The notes beneath the pieces were generated by a model that worked only from the letters and a program-made list of their open reading frames with translations, was not told the origin of the DNA and ran no database searches. A DNA stretch of 40,547 nucleotides, taken from assembly GCA_005878985.1 (NCBI GenBank), contig VBMA01000078.1, positions 1-40,547 on the forward strand. Direction: 5' to 3'. Position numbers and translations under genes: made by a program. The DNA comes from Methanobacteriota archaeon. Lineage in GTDB: Archaea; Thermoplasmatota; Thermoplasmata; RBG-16-68-12. The first letter of the stretch is position 1; each line of letters opens with the position of its first letter. Positions 14,840-22,483 of this stretch are shown here, piece after piece.

Positions 14840-16570
14840 GTGAAGAACGAGGAAATCGCCGCCCGGTTCAGCGAGATCGCGGACATGCTTGACATCCTCG
14901 GCGAGGACACGTTCCGCGTCCTGTCGTACCAAAGGGCCGCGCGGCAACTCGAATCGCTGACGGAGAACGTGGAGGACCTCGTGCGAGCGGGGCGGGTCGA
15001 TCAGATCCCCGGCATCGGCGCCGCCTTGGCGGAAAAGATCACAGAGTACGTGACGACCGGTCGAATCACGTACCACGAGGAGCTCCGGGCGAAGTTCCCG
15101 CCGGGCGTCCTCGACCTGCTCAAGGTTCGCGGCCTTGGACCGAAGAAGGTCAAGATCCTGTGGCAGCAGCTTGGCATCACGGATCTGGACACGCTGAAGG
15201 CGGCGGCGGAGAAGCATCTGCTGCGGCGCGTCAAAGGGTTCGGGGAGAAGACCGAAGAGAACCTCGTGCGGGCAATCGAGCTCGTCAAGGAGGGGCAGGC
15301 GCGGGCCTTCCTCGTCGACGCGGCGCGGGTCGTGGACGCGATCACGGAGGGGATGAAGGCCAGCAAGACCGTCGAACGCATCGAAGCCGCCGGCTCGTTC
15401 CGACGGATGAGGGAAACGGTGGGCGACGTCGACATCCTGGCGGTCGCGAAGAACCGCGCCGCGGCCGGGGCGGCGTTCGAACGTCTTCCGGGCGTCGTCG
15501 AAGTCCTCGCGTCCGGGGAGACAAAGGTCGTGATCCGCCTCGCGTACCACGACTACGAAGGTTCGCCTCGCACGATCCAGGTGGACTTGCGCATCCTCGA
15601 TCCGGATAGCTGGGGCGCGGGGCTGCAATACTTCACGGGTTCCAAGGACCACAACATCCGTTTGCGGACGATGGCGGAGCGGCGCGGCGTGAAGATGAAC
15701 GAGTATGGCGCGTTCCGCGACGAGAAGCGGATCGCGGGGGAGACCGAGGAGAGCATGTACTCGTGCCTCGACCTCGCATGGATCCCTCCGGAGATGCGGG
15801 AGGACCAGGGCGAGATCGACCTCGCGGCGACCAATCGCCTGCCGAAGCTCGTCGAGCTCTCCGACATCCGCGGCGACTTCCACGTGCACACGGACGCGAC
15901 CGACGGCACCGAGCCGCTCGAGGCGATGGTCGACGCGGCCCGCCATCGCGGCTACTCCTTCGTCGGGATCTCGGATCACTCGGTCTCCGCGACCGTCGCG
16001 GGAGGAATGACGGCGGACCAAGCGCTCGCGCGGCGCGATCGCGTTCGTGCGCTGAACCGGAACTCGAAAGGCTTCACGGTCCTCCTGGGGACCGAGTGCG
16101 ACATCCTCGACGGCGGCGAGATGGACTATCCCGACGAGGTGTTGAAGGAGCTCGACTTCGTGATCGCGTCCGTCCACTCCCGCTTCACCCTGCCGCGGGA
16201 GGCGCAGACCGCGCGGCTCGTCGCGGCAGCCGAGAACCCAAACGTGGACATCCTCGGCCATCCGACGACTCGGCAGATCGGCTGGCGCGGACCGATTGAA
16301 CTGGACCTCGACGCGGTGTTCAAGGCGTGCGCGCGAGCCGGGACCGCGATCGAGATGGATGCGGATCCGCGGCGGATGGACCTGAATTCGCCGCAGGCCC
16401 GCGCCGCGAAGAACGCCGGTTGCACCCTCTCCGTCGACACGGACAGCCATGCGAGCGCCAACCTCACGTGGATGCGGTTCGGAGTCGGCACGGCCCGGCG
16501 AGCGTGGCTCACCCCGGCGGACGTCCTGAACACCTGGCCGCTCGAGAAAATCCGGGAGTTCGTCCGCTAG
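14840..16570 (+). CDS. polX: DNA polymerase X with PHP phosphoesterase domain, 576 aa
   Basis: The domain order is that of bacterial/archaeal PolX: an N-terminal helix-hairpin-helix 8-kDa region (IPGIGAALAEKI, then VRGLGPKKVKILW), a palm with catalytic GDVDILA (Asp196, Asp198) and QVDLRI (Asp249), and a PHP domain starting GDFHVHTDATDG (about 346) with SDHS, SVHSRF, GHPTTRQI and DTDSHASA. Such enzymes fill short gaps and trim 3' ends or AP sites in base excision repair. I chose GTG 14840 because it lies about 30 nt from the shared TATA box and gives the usual length and N-terminus (KNEEIAARFSEIADML). It converges with the UDG-NUDIX gene; their stop codons overlap in one CTAG. Confidence 0.93.
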   Translation: MKNEEIAARFSEIADMLDILGEDTFRVLSYQRAARQLESLTENVEDLVRAGRVDQIPGIGAALAEKITEYVTTGRITYHEELRAKFPPGVLDLLKVRGLGPKKVKILWQQLGITDLDTLKAAAEKHLLRRVKGFGEKTEENLVRAIELVKEGQARAFLVDAARVVDAITEGMKASKTVERIEAAGSFRRMRETVGDVDILAVAKNRAAAGAAFERLPGVVEVLASGETKVVIRLAYHDYEGSPRTIQVDLRILDPDSWGAGLQYFTGSKDHNIRLRTMAERRGVKMNEYGAFRDEKRIAGETEESMYSCLDLAWIPPEMREDQGEIDLAATNRLPKLVELSDIRGDFHVHTDATDGTEPLEAMVDAARHRGYSFVGISDHSVSATVAGGMTADQALARRDRVRALNRNSKGFTVLLGTECDILDGGEMDYPDEVLKELDFVIASVHSRFTLPREAQTARLVAAAENPNVDILGHPTTRQIGWRGPIELDLDAVFKACARAGTAIEMDADPRRMDLNSPQARAAKNAGCTLSVDTDSHASANLTWMRFGVGTARRAWLTPADVLNTWPLEKIREFVR

Positions 16571-17598
16571 CGGCGCAGGGTCTGCATGGCCTGGAAGGCG
16601 CGGTCGACGACCTCTTTGTCGTTCTTCCAATGCAGGAGGCGCATCGCTTCTTCGCGGGAGACCCAGCGCACCTCATCGAACCCGGGCTCGGGTTCGAGCC
16701 GTCCCCCGATCGGTTCCGCCAGAAAGTACGTCACGGTCTTGTCGTAATTCACGCCGCCCGGAGGCCAGAAGAACGAATAGCGAACTTCGTGGATCGGCCG
16801 CAGGAGCCGCACGCGGAGTCCGGTCTCCTCCTGGACCTCGCGGACCGCCGTCTGCTCGAGGCTCTCCCCGGGCTCGACGGTTCCCTTCGGGAGGCACCAG
16901 ATGTCCTCGTCCTCGCGCCTCAGAAGCAAGATCCGTTCCCCCGGCCCGACGACCACCGCCCCGCTGGACGCGGTCGGTTTCGTCGGTTTGCCCTTGCGCG
17001 GAGGGCCGCTTCGAATGCGCGCGCGCTTGGCCGCCCCCACTTTCGCCGCCTTCCGAAGATCGCTCCGCAGGGTCGGCTCGAGCCGCCGATTGTACAGGAT
17101 CGCCGCCGGATGGTACGTCGGGAGGACGGGGATGTCCCCGAAGGCGAGCGTCTTCCCGCGCGCGTCTTTCAGCTCGACCCCGGTCCCGAGCAAGCCCTTC
17201 AACGCGGTGGATCCGAGCGTCACCAAAACCTTGGGACGCACCGCGGCGATCTGCGTCATCAGGTACGGACGACAGGTCTCGATCTCATCCGAACGAGGTC
17301 CTCGGTTCGCGGGTGGCCTGCACTTCACGACGTTCGTGATGAACACCGAGCGGCGGGGGAGCCGCGCAGCCGCCAGCGCTTTGTCGAGGATCTTCCCCGC
17401 GGACCCGACGAACGGCTCGCCGCGGGCATCTTCCTCCCGCCCCGGTGCCTCGCCGATCAGGAACACAGCAGCGTCGAGCGGTCCGACTCCGGGGACCGCG
17501 AGGTTCCGGCCTTCATGAAGCCGGCACAACGTGCAGGCTCGGACCTCGGAGGCCGCCCTCGTCAGAAGCTCGGCGCGCTCCTCGTCCGGCCCGGCCAC
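16567..17598 (-). CDS. Type 4 uracil-DNA glycosylase fused to a NUDIX hydrolase, 343 aa
   Basis: Residues 1-190 form a family 4 (UDGa-like) uracil-DNA glycosylase: iron-sulfur cysteines C22, C25, C93 and C109, the motif GEAPGREED (49-57) and the active-site TYHPAA (161-166). A basic linker (RIRSGPPRKGKPTKPT) leads to a NUDIX domain with a complete box from G239 (GTVEPGESL...REVQEETGL). UDG removes uracil from DNA; NUDIX enzymes hydrolyse nucleoside diphosphate derivatives, here possibly sanitising damaged nucleotides or cleaving capped or dinucleotide substrates. The frame is continuous with no sign of a join. The start is GTG 17598. It lies head to head in function with PolX, which could fill the gap after uracil removal. 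Its stop overlaps the polX stop. Confidence 0.88.
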   Translation of the reverse strand: MAGPDEERAELLTRAASEVRACTLCRLHEGRNLAVPGVGPLDAAVFLIGEAPGREEDARGEPFVGSAGKILDKALAAARLPRRSVFITNVVKCRPPANRGPRSDEIETCRPYLMTQIAAVRPKVLVTLGSTALKGLLGTGVELKDARGKTLAFGDIPVLPTYHPAAILYNRRLEPTLRSDLRKAAKVGAAKRARIRSGPPRKGKPTKPTASSGAVVVGPGERILLLRREDEDIWCLPKGTVEPGESLEQTAVREVQEETGLRVRLLRPIHEVRYSFFWPPGGVNYDKTVTYFLAEPIGGRLEPEPGFDEVRWVSREEAMRLLHWKNDKEVVDRAFQAMQTLRR

Positions 17599-17637
17599 GC
17601 GCCGGCAAGGGCGGGAGGACTCAAAGCCTTCGCGGCC

Positions 17638-17838
17638 TCACGCCTTCCGCCCCGCCTTCAGGTTCGTGAGCGCCTTGATCTTCGGTTGGACCTTGTCGAT
17701 CTTCGCCTCGAGTTTCGCGCGGATCTTCTCGAACTTCCGCTCCGCCTTGACGCGGTCCACCGTGGTCCCCTTCAGGCTCTGTTGGGCCCGACGGATCTCC
17801 GCGCGGTAGCCCGCCTCGATGCGTCGAAGTCGCCGCAA
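17638..17838 (-). CDS. Small basic coiled-coil protein, 66 aa
   Basis: The product is rich in Lys, Arg and Glu with heptad-like spacing (KAERKFEKIRAKLEAKIDKV), predicting one long helix or coiled coil. The only usual start is TTG 17838; no ATG or GTG lies in frame after the preceding stop. The frame is the same as that of hsp20 upstream and is open all the way back to its TGA stop (17905-17907), so this segment could alternatively be a readthrough extension of Hsp20. It ends 39 bp before the UDG-NUDIX start on the same strand. GC-rich third positions support coding. No family is recognised. Confidence 0.45.
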   Translation of the reverse strand: MRRLRRIEAGYRAEIRRAQQSLKGTTVDRVKAERKFEKIRAKLEAKIDKVQPKIKALTNLKAGRKA

Positions 17839-17904
17839 CTTCCGATCGTCCTTGTCCTCGGAAGGAATTCGGACACCTCCCGTCCCCCGCCCGAAGGACC
17901 CGAT

Positions 17905-18333
17905 TCACACGACGGACCGGTTTCGGGCGATGACCACGTCGAGGACGCCATTGGTATAGGTGTACTTCAGCGTGTCGCGGTCCGCGTCGAGCGGGAGGTC
18001 GACCTTCGTGAAGTACTGGCGGTCCCCTTCCCCCTCGAGGACCAGCTGGCCCTCCTCGAGGCGCACGCGGACGCCTTCCCGGGTGACGCCGGGCATCTCC
18101 GCGGTCAGGAAGATCGCGGACTCCGTCAAGATCACGTCGACGAGCGGATCCCGTGTGCGGATCTCCTCGCCCTCGAGCGCGGGCCGCGCGGTCTCGGTGC
18201 GGGCTTCCCGGGACCGCGTCGTGAATCCGTAGATGAACGGCTCTCGGAAGACGCCGAGCTTCCCCTCGAACGCATCCTTGAGCATGCGATGTATCGCGCG
18301 GCGCGTCTCCTCGAACTCGTCCTCGACACCCAT
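17905..18333 (-). CDS. hsp20: Small heat-shock protein (Hsp20 / alpha-crystallin domain), 142 aa
   Basis: After a helical N-terminus (GVEDEFEETRRAIHRML) the protein contains the alpha-crystallin beta sandwich: PLVDVILTESAIFLTAEMPG, then LEEGQLVLEGEGDRQYF, and the closing YTNGVLDVVIARN. It is an ATP-independent holdase preventing aggregation of unfolded proteins. ATG 18333 is preferred over an in-frame start at 18396 because it gives the family N-terminus and has a GGAAGGA element upstream. Unusually the protein ends right after the last strand (RNRSVV) with no C-terminal IxI motif. An imperfect inverted repeat surrounds a TATA-like element upstream (18389-18420), a possible heat-shock regulator site. 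Confidence 0.88.
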   Translation of the reverse strand: MGVEDEFEETRRAIHRMLKDAFEGKLGVFREPFIYGFTTRSREARTETARPALEGEEIRTRDPLVDVILTESAIFLTAEMPGVTREGVRVRLEEGQLVLEGEGDRQYFTKVDLPLDADRDTLKYTYTNGVLDVVIARNRSVV

Positions 18334-18388
18334 TGGGGAATCCTTCCTTCCCTGATTCGGACCGCAATCGCGGAGCGCGCGGTCCCCT

Positions 18389-18420
18389 CTCTTCAACCCC
18401 GTGGAATTAATGGTTGAGAG
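18389..18420. promoter_or_regulatory. Inverted repeat around the hsp20 promoter (candidate operator)
   Basis: CTCTTCAACC (18389-18398) and GGTTGAGAG (18412-18420) are inverted, with one extra base in the left arm. They flank an AT-rich TATA-like ATTAAT centred near 18408. A repressor bound here would cover the promoter. Confidence 0.35.
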
Positions 18421-18466
18421 ATTTCATATAGTTTTCGCGACGAGTCCGATTCTCCAGTGGAAAGCG

Positions 18467-18485
18467 CCCCCCGGACGTCGGGGGG
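18467..18485 (-). terminator. GC-rich hairpin after the thioredoxin-like gene
   Basis: CCCCCCG and CGGGGGG arms form a 7-8 bp stem just beyond the stop codon at 18487, followed on the minus strand by a weak T-rich GCTTTCC. It likely separates this gene from hsp20 downstream. Confidence 0.35.
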
Positions 18486-18486
18486 A

Positions 18487-18858
18487 TCAGGGGGACGGTT
18501 TCTGTTCCGGTGCCGGCGGCGGCCTAGCCGGTGCCGCCGGTTTCGCCGCCCCACCCGCCGCCGGGGTCGCGGGTGTCGGAGGCTGAGCGGTCCGGGGAGA
18601 GATTTTTCCCCCGGCCACCATCGCGATCCGCTCGACGAGCATCCGGTATCGCGGCACGCCGACGAACTCGATTCGCTCGTTCACCAGGATCGCGGGACCG
18701 AACTGGAGCTTGTATGTGGCCAAAAGGGCTTTGCTCGTGTCCGGAGGGAGGACGTCCACCTTCCACTCCGGATGATCGGTCCGGAGGCGCTTCACGATCT
18801 CCGCCACGCGACCTTCCTGATAGCCTTGTACGGAGGAGACGAAGGTGACCGTTACCAT
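18487..18858 (-). CDS. Thioredoxin-like fold protein lacking CxxC, Pro/Ala-rich tail, 123 aa
   Basis: The first 85 residues look like a compact thioredoxin/glutaredoxin fold: a starting strand TVTFVSSV, a helix (GRVAEIVKRLRTDHPEW), a strand KVDVLPPDT, and the cis-proline segment LQFGPAILVNERIEFVG, followed by RYRMLVERI. The position where a CxxC redox motif is expected reads SSVQGYQEG, with no cysteines, so redox activity is unlikely. The last 35 residues are a low-complexity Pro/Ala tail ending PAPEQKPSP. ATG 18858 is chosen over an extension to 18891 because a TATA-like GCTTTATG (about 18889-18896) lies about 34 nt upstream. The same AT-rich element could serve dtdA on the other strand. Confidence 0.65.
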   Translation of the reverse strand: MVTVTFVSSVQGYQEGRVAEIVKRLRTDHPEWKVDVLPPDTSKALLATYKLQFGPAILVNERIEFVGVPRYRMLVERIAMVAGGKISPRTAQPPTPATPAAGGAAKPAAPARPPPAPEQKPSP

Positions 18859-18950
18859 GGCCTCCCGCCGGCGTACCGGAGCGACGCACATAAAGCTTGT
18901 GCGCGAGCCACCAGAGGAAAGACCTTGGCCGCGCAGTCCTTCTCACAACC

Positions 18951-19787
18951 GTGCGGGTCTTCGTGGCCTCGGAGGCGGACGAGGCGAGCCGCAATCAGCG
19001 CGACGCCCTCCTCGCCCTCGCACCGTGGCAGTCGGACGGGACGTTCGGTGGGCTGGCGTCGTGGCGGTGGCGGGACACCAGGCTCGTCACAATCCCCGAG
19101 CACCACTTGTACCGGGACCACTTCGATCACGACCTAGAAGATGCGTTTGGACAATCTGTGGAGCTCGTCGTCTACCTGTCGAAGCATGTCTCGGAAAGTC
19201 GGAGGCCGAGCCTCGCGGTTCACCCGATCGGGAATCCTCGCGGGGCCGAATTCGGTGGGCAACCCGAGACTCTGGTGCCGTCCGCGCCCCGATGGATGAC
19301 CGCGGCGCTGCGAGGCCTGCGTCGGGAGGCGAGAGGCCTCTCCTACGACGTGACGTTCGAGGCGACGCATCACGGTCCGTTTCTGACAGCGCCGACGTTC
19401 TACATCGAGCAAGGCAGCACCGAGACGGAGTGGACGGACCTCGCTGCCTCGCGGGCCATTGCGCGGGTGCTCCTCGCGCTCGAGCCGGTCGACGCGCCGA
19501 TCGCGATCGGCCTCGGCGGCGGCCACTATGTCCCGCGGCACACGGACCTCGCTCTCATACGACGGATTGCTTTCGGACATCTCCTCGCGGCATATGCGCT
19601 CGAAGGGCCGTCCTCGAAGGTGATCGATCAGGCGGTCGAGCGGACCGACGGTGCGACCCTCGCGTACATTCACCGCAAAAGTCTTTCCAAACCGGAGGTC
19701 CGAACGTACGAAGAACAATTGGAGGCGCACGGCCTACGTATCGTGAGGGAGGCGGACCTCCCGGCGGACCGGGAGGACGAAAGTTGA
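18951..19787 (+). CDS. dtdA: Archaeal-type D-aminoacyl-tRNA deacylase, 278 aa
   Basis: DtdA (DTD2) removes D-amino acids wrongly attached to tRNA, protecting translation. Visible family segments are the N-terminus VRVFVASEADEASRNQRDAL, the HHLYRDHFDHDL stretch, the active-site SYDVTFEATHHGPFLTAPT with the conserved E-x-T-H-H-G-P, EQGSTETEW, and the glycine-rich IGLGGGHYVPRHTDL. The length is typical. The start is GTG 18951, which gives the family N-terminus; a TTG at 18897 would add an unlike extension and sits next to a TATA-like element at 18889-18896. kptA follows on the same strand after 41 bp, pairing two tRNA-related enzymes. Confidence 0.92.
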   Translation: MRVFVASEADEASRNQRDALLALAPWQSDGTFGGLASWRWRDTRLVTIPEHHLYRDHFDHDLEDAFGQSVELVVYLSKHVSESRRPSLAVHPIGNPRGAEFGGQPETLVPSAPRWMTAALRGLRREARGLSYDVTFEATHHGPFLTAPTFYIEQGSTETEWTDLAASRAIARVLLALEPVDAPIAIGLGGGHYVPRHTDLALIRRIAFGHLLAAYALEGPSSKVIDQAVERTDGATLAYIHRKSLSKPEVRTYEEQLEAHGLRIVREADLPADREDES

Positions 19788-19828
19788 TAAGCCGTGGGCG
19801 AATACCAACGGCCTAAGGGAGGGGACGC

Positions 19829-20509
19829 ATGCTCAAGGAATGTCGTTCTCACGGCTATTTCCGGGAAGAGTTGTGCCCGCACTGCGGCAGCGAAGGCAAG
19901 TTCCTCCTCAACGACGAGGAGGTCGAACTCCTTGGCCGCACGATGGCCGGCGTGTTGCGGCACTTTCCGGAGCGGTACGGCCTCGAGATGGACGCGCACG
20001 GTTGGGTGGACCTGCGAGACTTCCTGACCGCCGTGCAGATTCGCAACCGCCGATTCCGCTTCGTCCGCCAGCATCACGTCGTCGGGTTGATCGAAACCGA
20101 CCCGAAGGGCCGCTACCAATTCGAGGACGGAAAGATGCGCGCGACATACGGCCACTCGAAGGACATCGACCTCGATCTGCCGACCGAAGGGATCCCGGAC
20201 GTCCTGTTCTATCCGACGACGGAAGAAGAGAGCCATCTCCTCATGGAGGCGGGCCTCCGACCGTCGGACCGGAAGATGGTCCACCTTAGCGCGACGTTCG
20301 AAGCCGCCCTCGAGGCGGGTCGCGTCCGAATCGCGCAACCCGTGATCCTCGAGATCGATGCGAAGACCGCCCGCTCGTCCGGCGTCGTGATCCACAAGGC
20401 CGGGAAGACCGTCTACACGTCGAAGGAGGTCCCCGGGGAATTCCTGCGGCGGTCGCATCGCGTCGAAGAGGAATTGCCGTCACAAACGCCCGCGGACTCG
20501 CCCGACTGA
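19829..20509 (+). CDS. kptA: RNA 2'-phosphotransferase (Tpt1/KptA) with N-terminal zinc finger, 226 aa
   Basis: KptA transfers an internal 2'-phosphate from RNA to NAD+, giving ADP-ribose cyclic phosphate; in eukaryotes this finishes tRNA splicing, while the archaeal role is unsettled. A short zinc-finger-like N-terminus (CRSHGYFREELCPHCG) precedes the catalytic fold: DAHGWVDLRDFL, RATYGHSKDIDL (the Arg-x3-Gly-His-Ser NAD/RNA site), and MVHLSATFEAALEAG. The length suits the family plus the finger. ATG 19829 has a good GGGAGGGG ribosome-binding element about 7 nt upstream. It lies 41 bp after dtdA and probably shares its transcript. The window also has an intron-bearing tRNA gene, which makes an RNA-repair role thinkable but unproven. 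Confidence 0.9.
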   Translation: MLKECRSHGYFREELCPHCGSEGKFLLNDEEVELLGRTMAGVLRHFPERYGLEMDAHGWVDLRDFLTAVQIRNRRFRFVRQHHVVGLIETDPKGRYQFEDGKMRATYGHSKDIDLDLPTEGIPDVLFYPTTEEESHLLMEAGLRPSDRKMVHLSATFEAALEAGRVRIAQPVILEIDAKTARSSGVVIHKAGKTVYTSKEVPGEFLRRSHRVEEELPSQTPADSPD

Positions 20510-20603
20510 TTTTCAATCGGTGGACCGAATATTATTCTCCCGTGAATCTCCCGATACTCTTATGAAGGCCTGTAGGATATCGTCGCCTCCGGATGGGTGA
20601 GTC

Positions 20604-21332
20604 ATGCCTTCGGCCATTGACCTGATCGGACATAACCCGGCCCTACAGGAGCACTGGATCCGCCGGTTCTTCGCGGCGCTCATCGACGCGATTGTCGTCG
20701 CGGTCATCTATTTGCTCTTCGCGCTCCCCTTGGGCTTTGTGTCCCTGGCGTGGTACGTGGCCCCGTTCTTGTATGGCATCGTCTGGCTCCTGTACTCGAT
20801 GCTCCTCGAAACGGTGCTCGGCGCCACGATCGGCAAGCGGCTGCTCAGCCTCCGGGTCGTCGCGATCGATGGCAACCTGGACATCATGCACTGCCTCGTC
20901 CGAAACATTTCGAAGATCTATTGGCTCCTGTTCCTAGTGGATCTCGTCGCCGGCGGCGTGACGCAGGGCGATCCGCGCCAGCGCCTCTTCGACCGCATCG
21001 CTCGCACGACCGTCACCCGAGTGGACCAGGGCGCGTACATGGAAGAACAGTTCCGCATGATGCAACACGCCGGTCCGTACCCGATGACGATGCCGCAGGC
21101 GCCGCCGCGGACGAATCCGCCACCCGCGCCCGGGAGCGCGCAAGCGGCCTCCGCCGCACAAGGAAGCGGGTGGCCCGGCGCCGCGCCGGCTCCGAGCACG
21201 TGGCCGCAACACCAGTGGGACGAACAAGGCCGCCTCGTGAAAGAGATGAAGTTCTGCACCGCCTGTGGGGGACAGCTCGTCACCCGCGGGGACGGCAAGC
21301 TCGCCTGCGTCCGATGCGGCGCGGTCTACTGA
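20604..21332 (+). CDS. RDD-family membrane protein with C-terminal zinc ribbon, 242 aa
   Basis: The N-terminal 130 residues match the RDD pattern: an arginine-bearing first helix (WIRRFFAALIDAIVVAVIYL), further membrane segments (WYVAPFLYGIVWLLYSMLLE, then IYWLLFLVDLVAGG), the loop GATIGKRLLSLRVV, and DPRQRLFDRIART. A flexible Pro/Ala/Gln-rich linker of about 70 residues leads to a zinc ribbon (FCTACGG...LACVRCG) at the very end. RDD proteins are proposed transport or channel-like proteins, but most have no proven function. The ribbon probably lies in the cytoplasm. ATG 20604 has GGGTGAG about 5 nt upstream. The gene stands alone after kptA, with a 94-bp intergenic region. Confidence 0.85.
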   Translation: MPSAIDLIGHNPALQEHWIRRFFAALIDAIVVAVIYLLFALPLGFVSLAWYVAPFLYGIVWLLYSMLLETVLGATIGKRLLSLRVVAIDGNLDIMHCLVRNISKIYWLLFLVDLVAGGVTQGDPRQRLFDRIARTTVTRVDQGAYMEEQFRMMQHAGPYPMTMPQAPPRTNPPPAPGSAQAASAAQGSGWPGAAPAPSTWPQHQWDEQGRLVKEMKFCTACGGQLVTRGDGKLACVRCGAVY

Positions 21333-22337
21333 TTAGGGAAAGCCGCGGATCCAGAGGATGTTTAACGCCACCATCGCGAAGTAGCTCGATGCGAGCACCG
21401 CGCCCGAACGCGATGTGATCCGCCAACCTCCTAGCATCAGTGCGAGGAGGAGGAACGCGGTGAAGACCATCGCGCCGACGACCGGAAGCAGGAGTTCGAC
21501 GGAGTGGGACGCGGGCCGCAGGATCCCGATCATGCCGAGCGTCAACAGGGTCGTCACGACGCTCGCGCCGATCCCCTCCCCGAGGACGAGGTCCGTGTAG
21601 CCGAGGCGCGTCGCGTGCCACGCGGCTGCGATATCGGGCAACGAGGTCCCGAGCGCGACGACGGTGATTCCGATGAACCAGGGATTCAGGCCCATCGCGT
21701 TCGACAGGCCGATCGCACCTTGGACTAGGAATTGGGCACCCATCACCGACCAGAGGATGCCGAAGACGAGCCACTTGAGGCCCGCCCGGACCACGACTTT
21801 CCGGCCGAAAATCCAACCGGTGAAGGCGAGGCCGATCTCCAGGTCCTCAATCCGTTCCCGGATCTCCTCCGCGGGTCCCGTCCGCTGGGAGATCGCGAGG
21901 TTCAGGACGTACGGCACGAACAACGCGATGAGGGCGACCCCTTCGTATTGGGTGAGGTTCCCATCCAGGAGCATAGTCGCGGCGACCACGGTGACGATCG
22001 CCAGGAAGACCGCATCCCGGAGGACGATCTCGCGGGACGTTTTGATGGGCCGCACGAGCGCGCTCACGCCGATCACGAACGCGACCGTGACGACCGTCGA
22101 GGCGAGCGCGTTGCCCAGGGCGATGTCCGGGCTCCCCTCGCCCGCGGCGATGCCGCTGACGAGCAGCTCCGGGAGGGCGGACAGCGTGGACACGAACAGC
22201 GCGCCGACCACGAAGCGGCTACGGCCGATTCGGCCGGCGATCCGCGTCGCGTTGTCGGTCAGGAATTTCGCGCCCTGGTTGAGCAGGACGAAGCCGACGG
22301 CAATCGCGCCCAACCAGAGGAGCAGTGCATCGAGCAT
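21333..22337 (-). CDS. CaCA-family cation/Ca2+ exchanger, 334 aa
   Basis: A polytopic membrane protein with about ten hydrophobic segments and the two inverted alpha repeats of the CaCA superfamily. The first repeat reads ALFVSTLSALPELLVS with the ion-binding glutamate. The second reads VVALGTSLPDIAAAW with aspartate where most Na+/Ca2+ exchangers have glutamate, as in K+-dependent exchangers. An acidic linker (EEIRERIEDLE) separates the halves. The likely role is Ca2+ (or other cation) efflux driven by Na+ or H+. ATG 22337 gives the usual N-terminus; GTG 22361 would add eight basic residues. A TATA-like TTGATATC lies near 22376-22383. Its start is divergent from the SRPBCC gene. Confidence 0.87.
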   Translation of the reverse strand: MLDALLLWLGAIAVGFVLLNQGAKFLTDNATRIAGRIGRSRFVVGALFVSTLSALPELLVSGIAAGEGSPDIALGNALASTVVTVAFVIGVSALVRPIKTSREIVLRDAVFLAIVTVVAATMLLDGNLTQYEGVALIALFVPYVLNLAISQRTGPAEEIRERIEDLEIGLAFTGWIFGRKVVVRAGLKWLVFGILWSVMGAQFLVQGAIGLSNAMGLNPWFIGITVVALGTSLPDIAAAWHATRLGYTDLVLGEGIGASVVTTLLTLGMIGILRPASHSVELLLPVVGAMVFTAFLLLALMLGGWRITSRSGAVLASSYFAMVALNILWIRGFP

Positions 22338-22483
22338 CCTCGGTCGGCCCTTCTGACGCACGACGGATGGACCGTGGAGATATCAAGGTTCGTCGGCTCC
22401 GACGCAGTTGACAAACCGGGCCGGCCGCTTCCTTTATTAGCGCGCTTCTCTCTGGCCGATTCACGGCTTTCACCCGAACCGCG

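Noticed and set aside
14303-16630. A 775-codon minus-strand open frame over polX
   Set aside because: The plus strand encodes PolX with all catalytic motifs; the antisense product has only His/Arg/Asp/Leu-rich sequence and no domains.
16327-18417. A 696-codon plus-strand open frame
   Set aside because: It spans the antisense of UDG-NUDIX, the coiled-coil gene and Hsp20; no recognisable domain.
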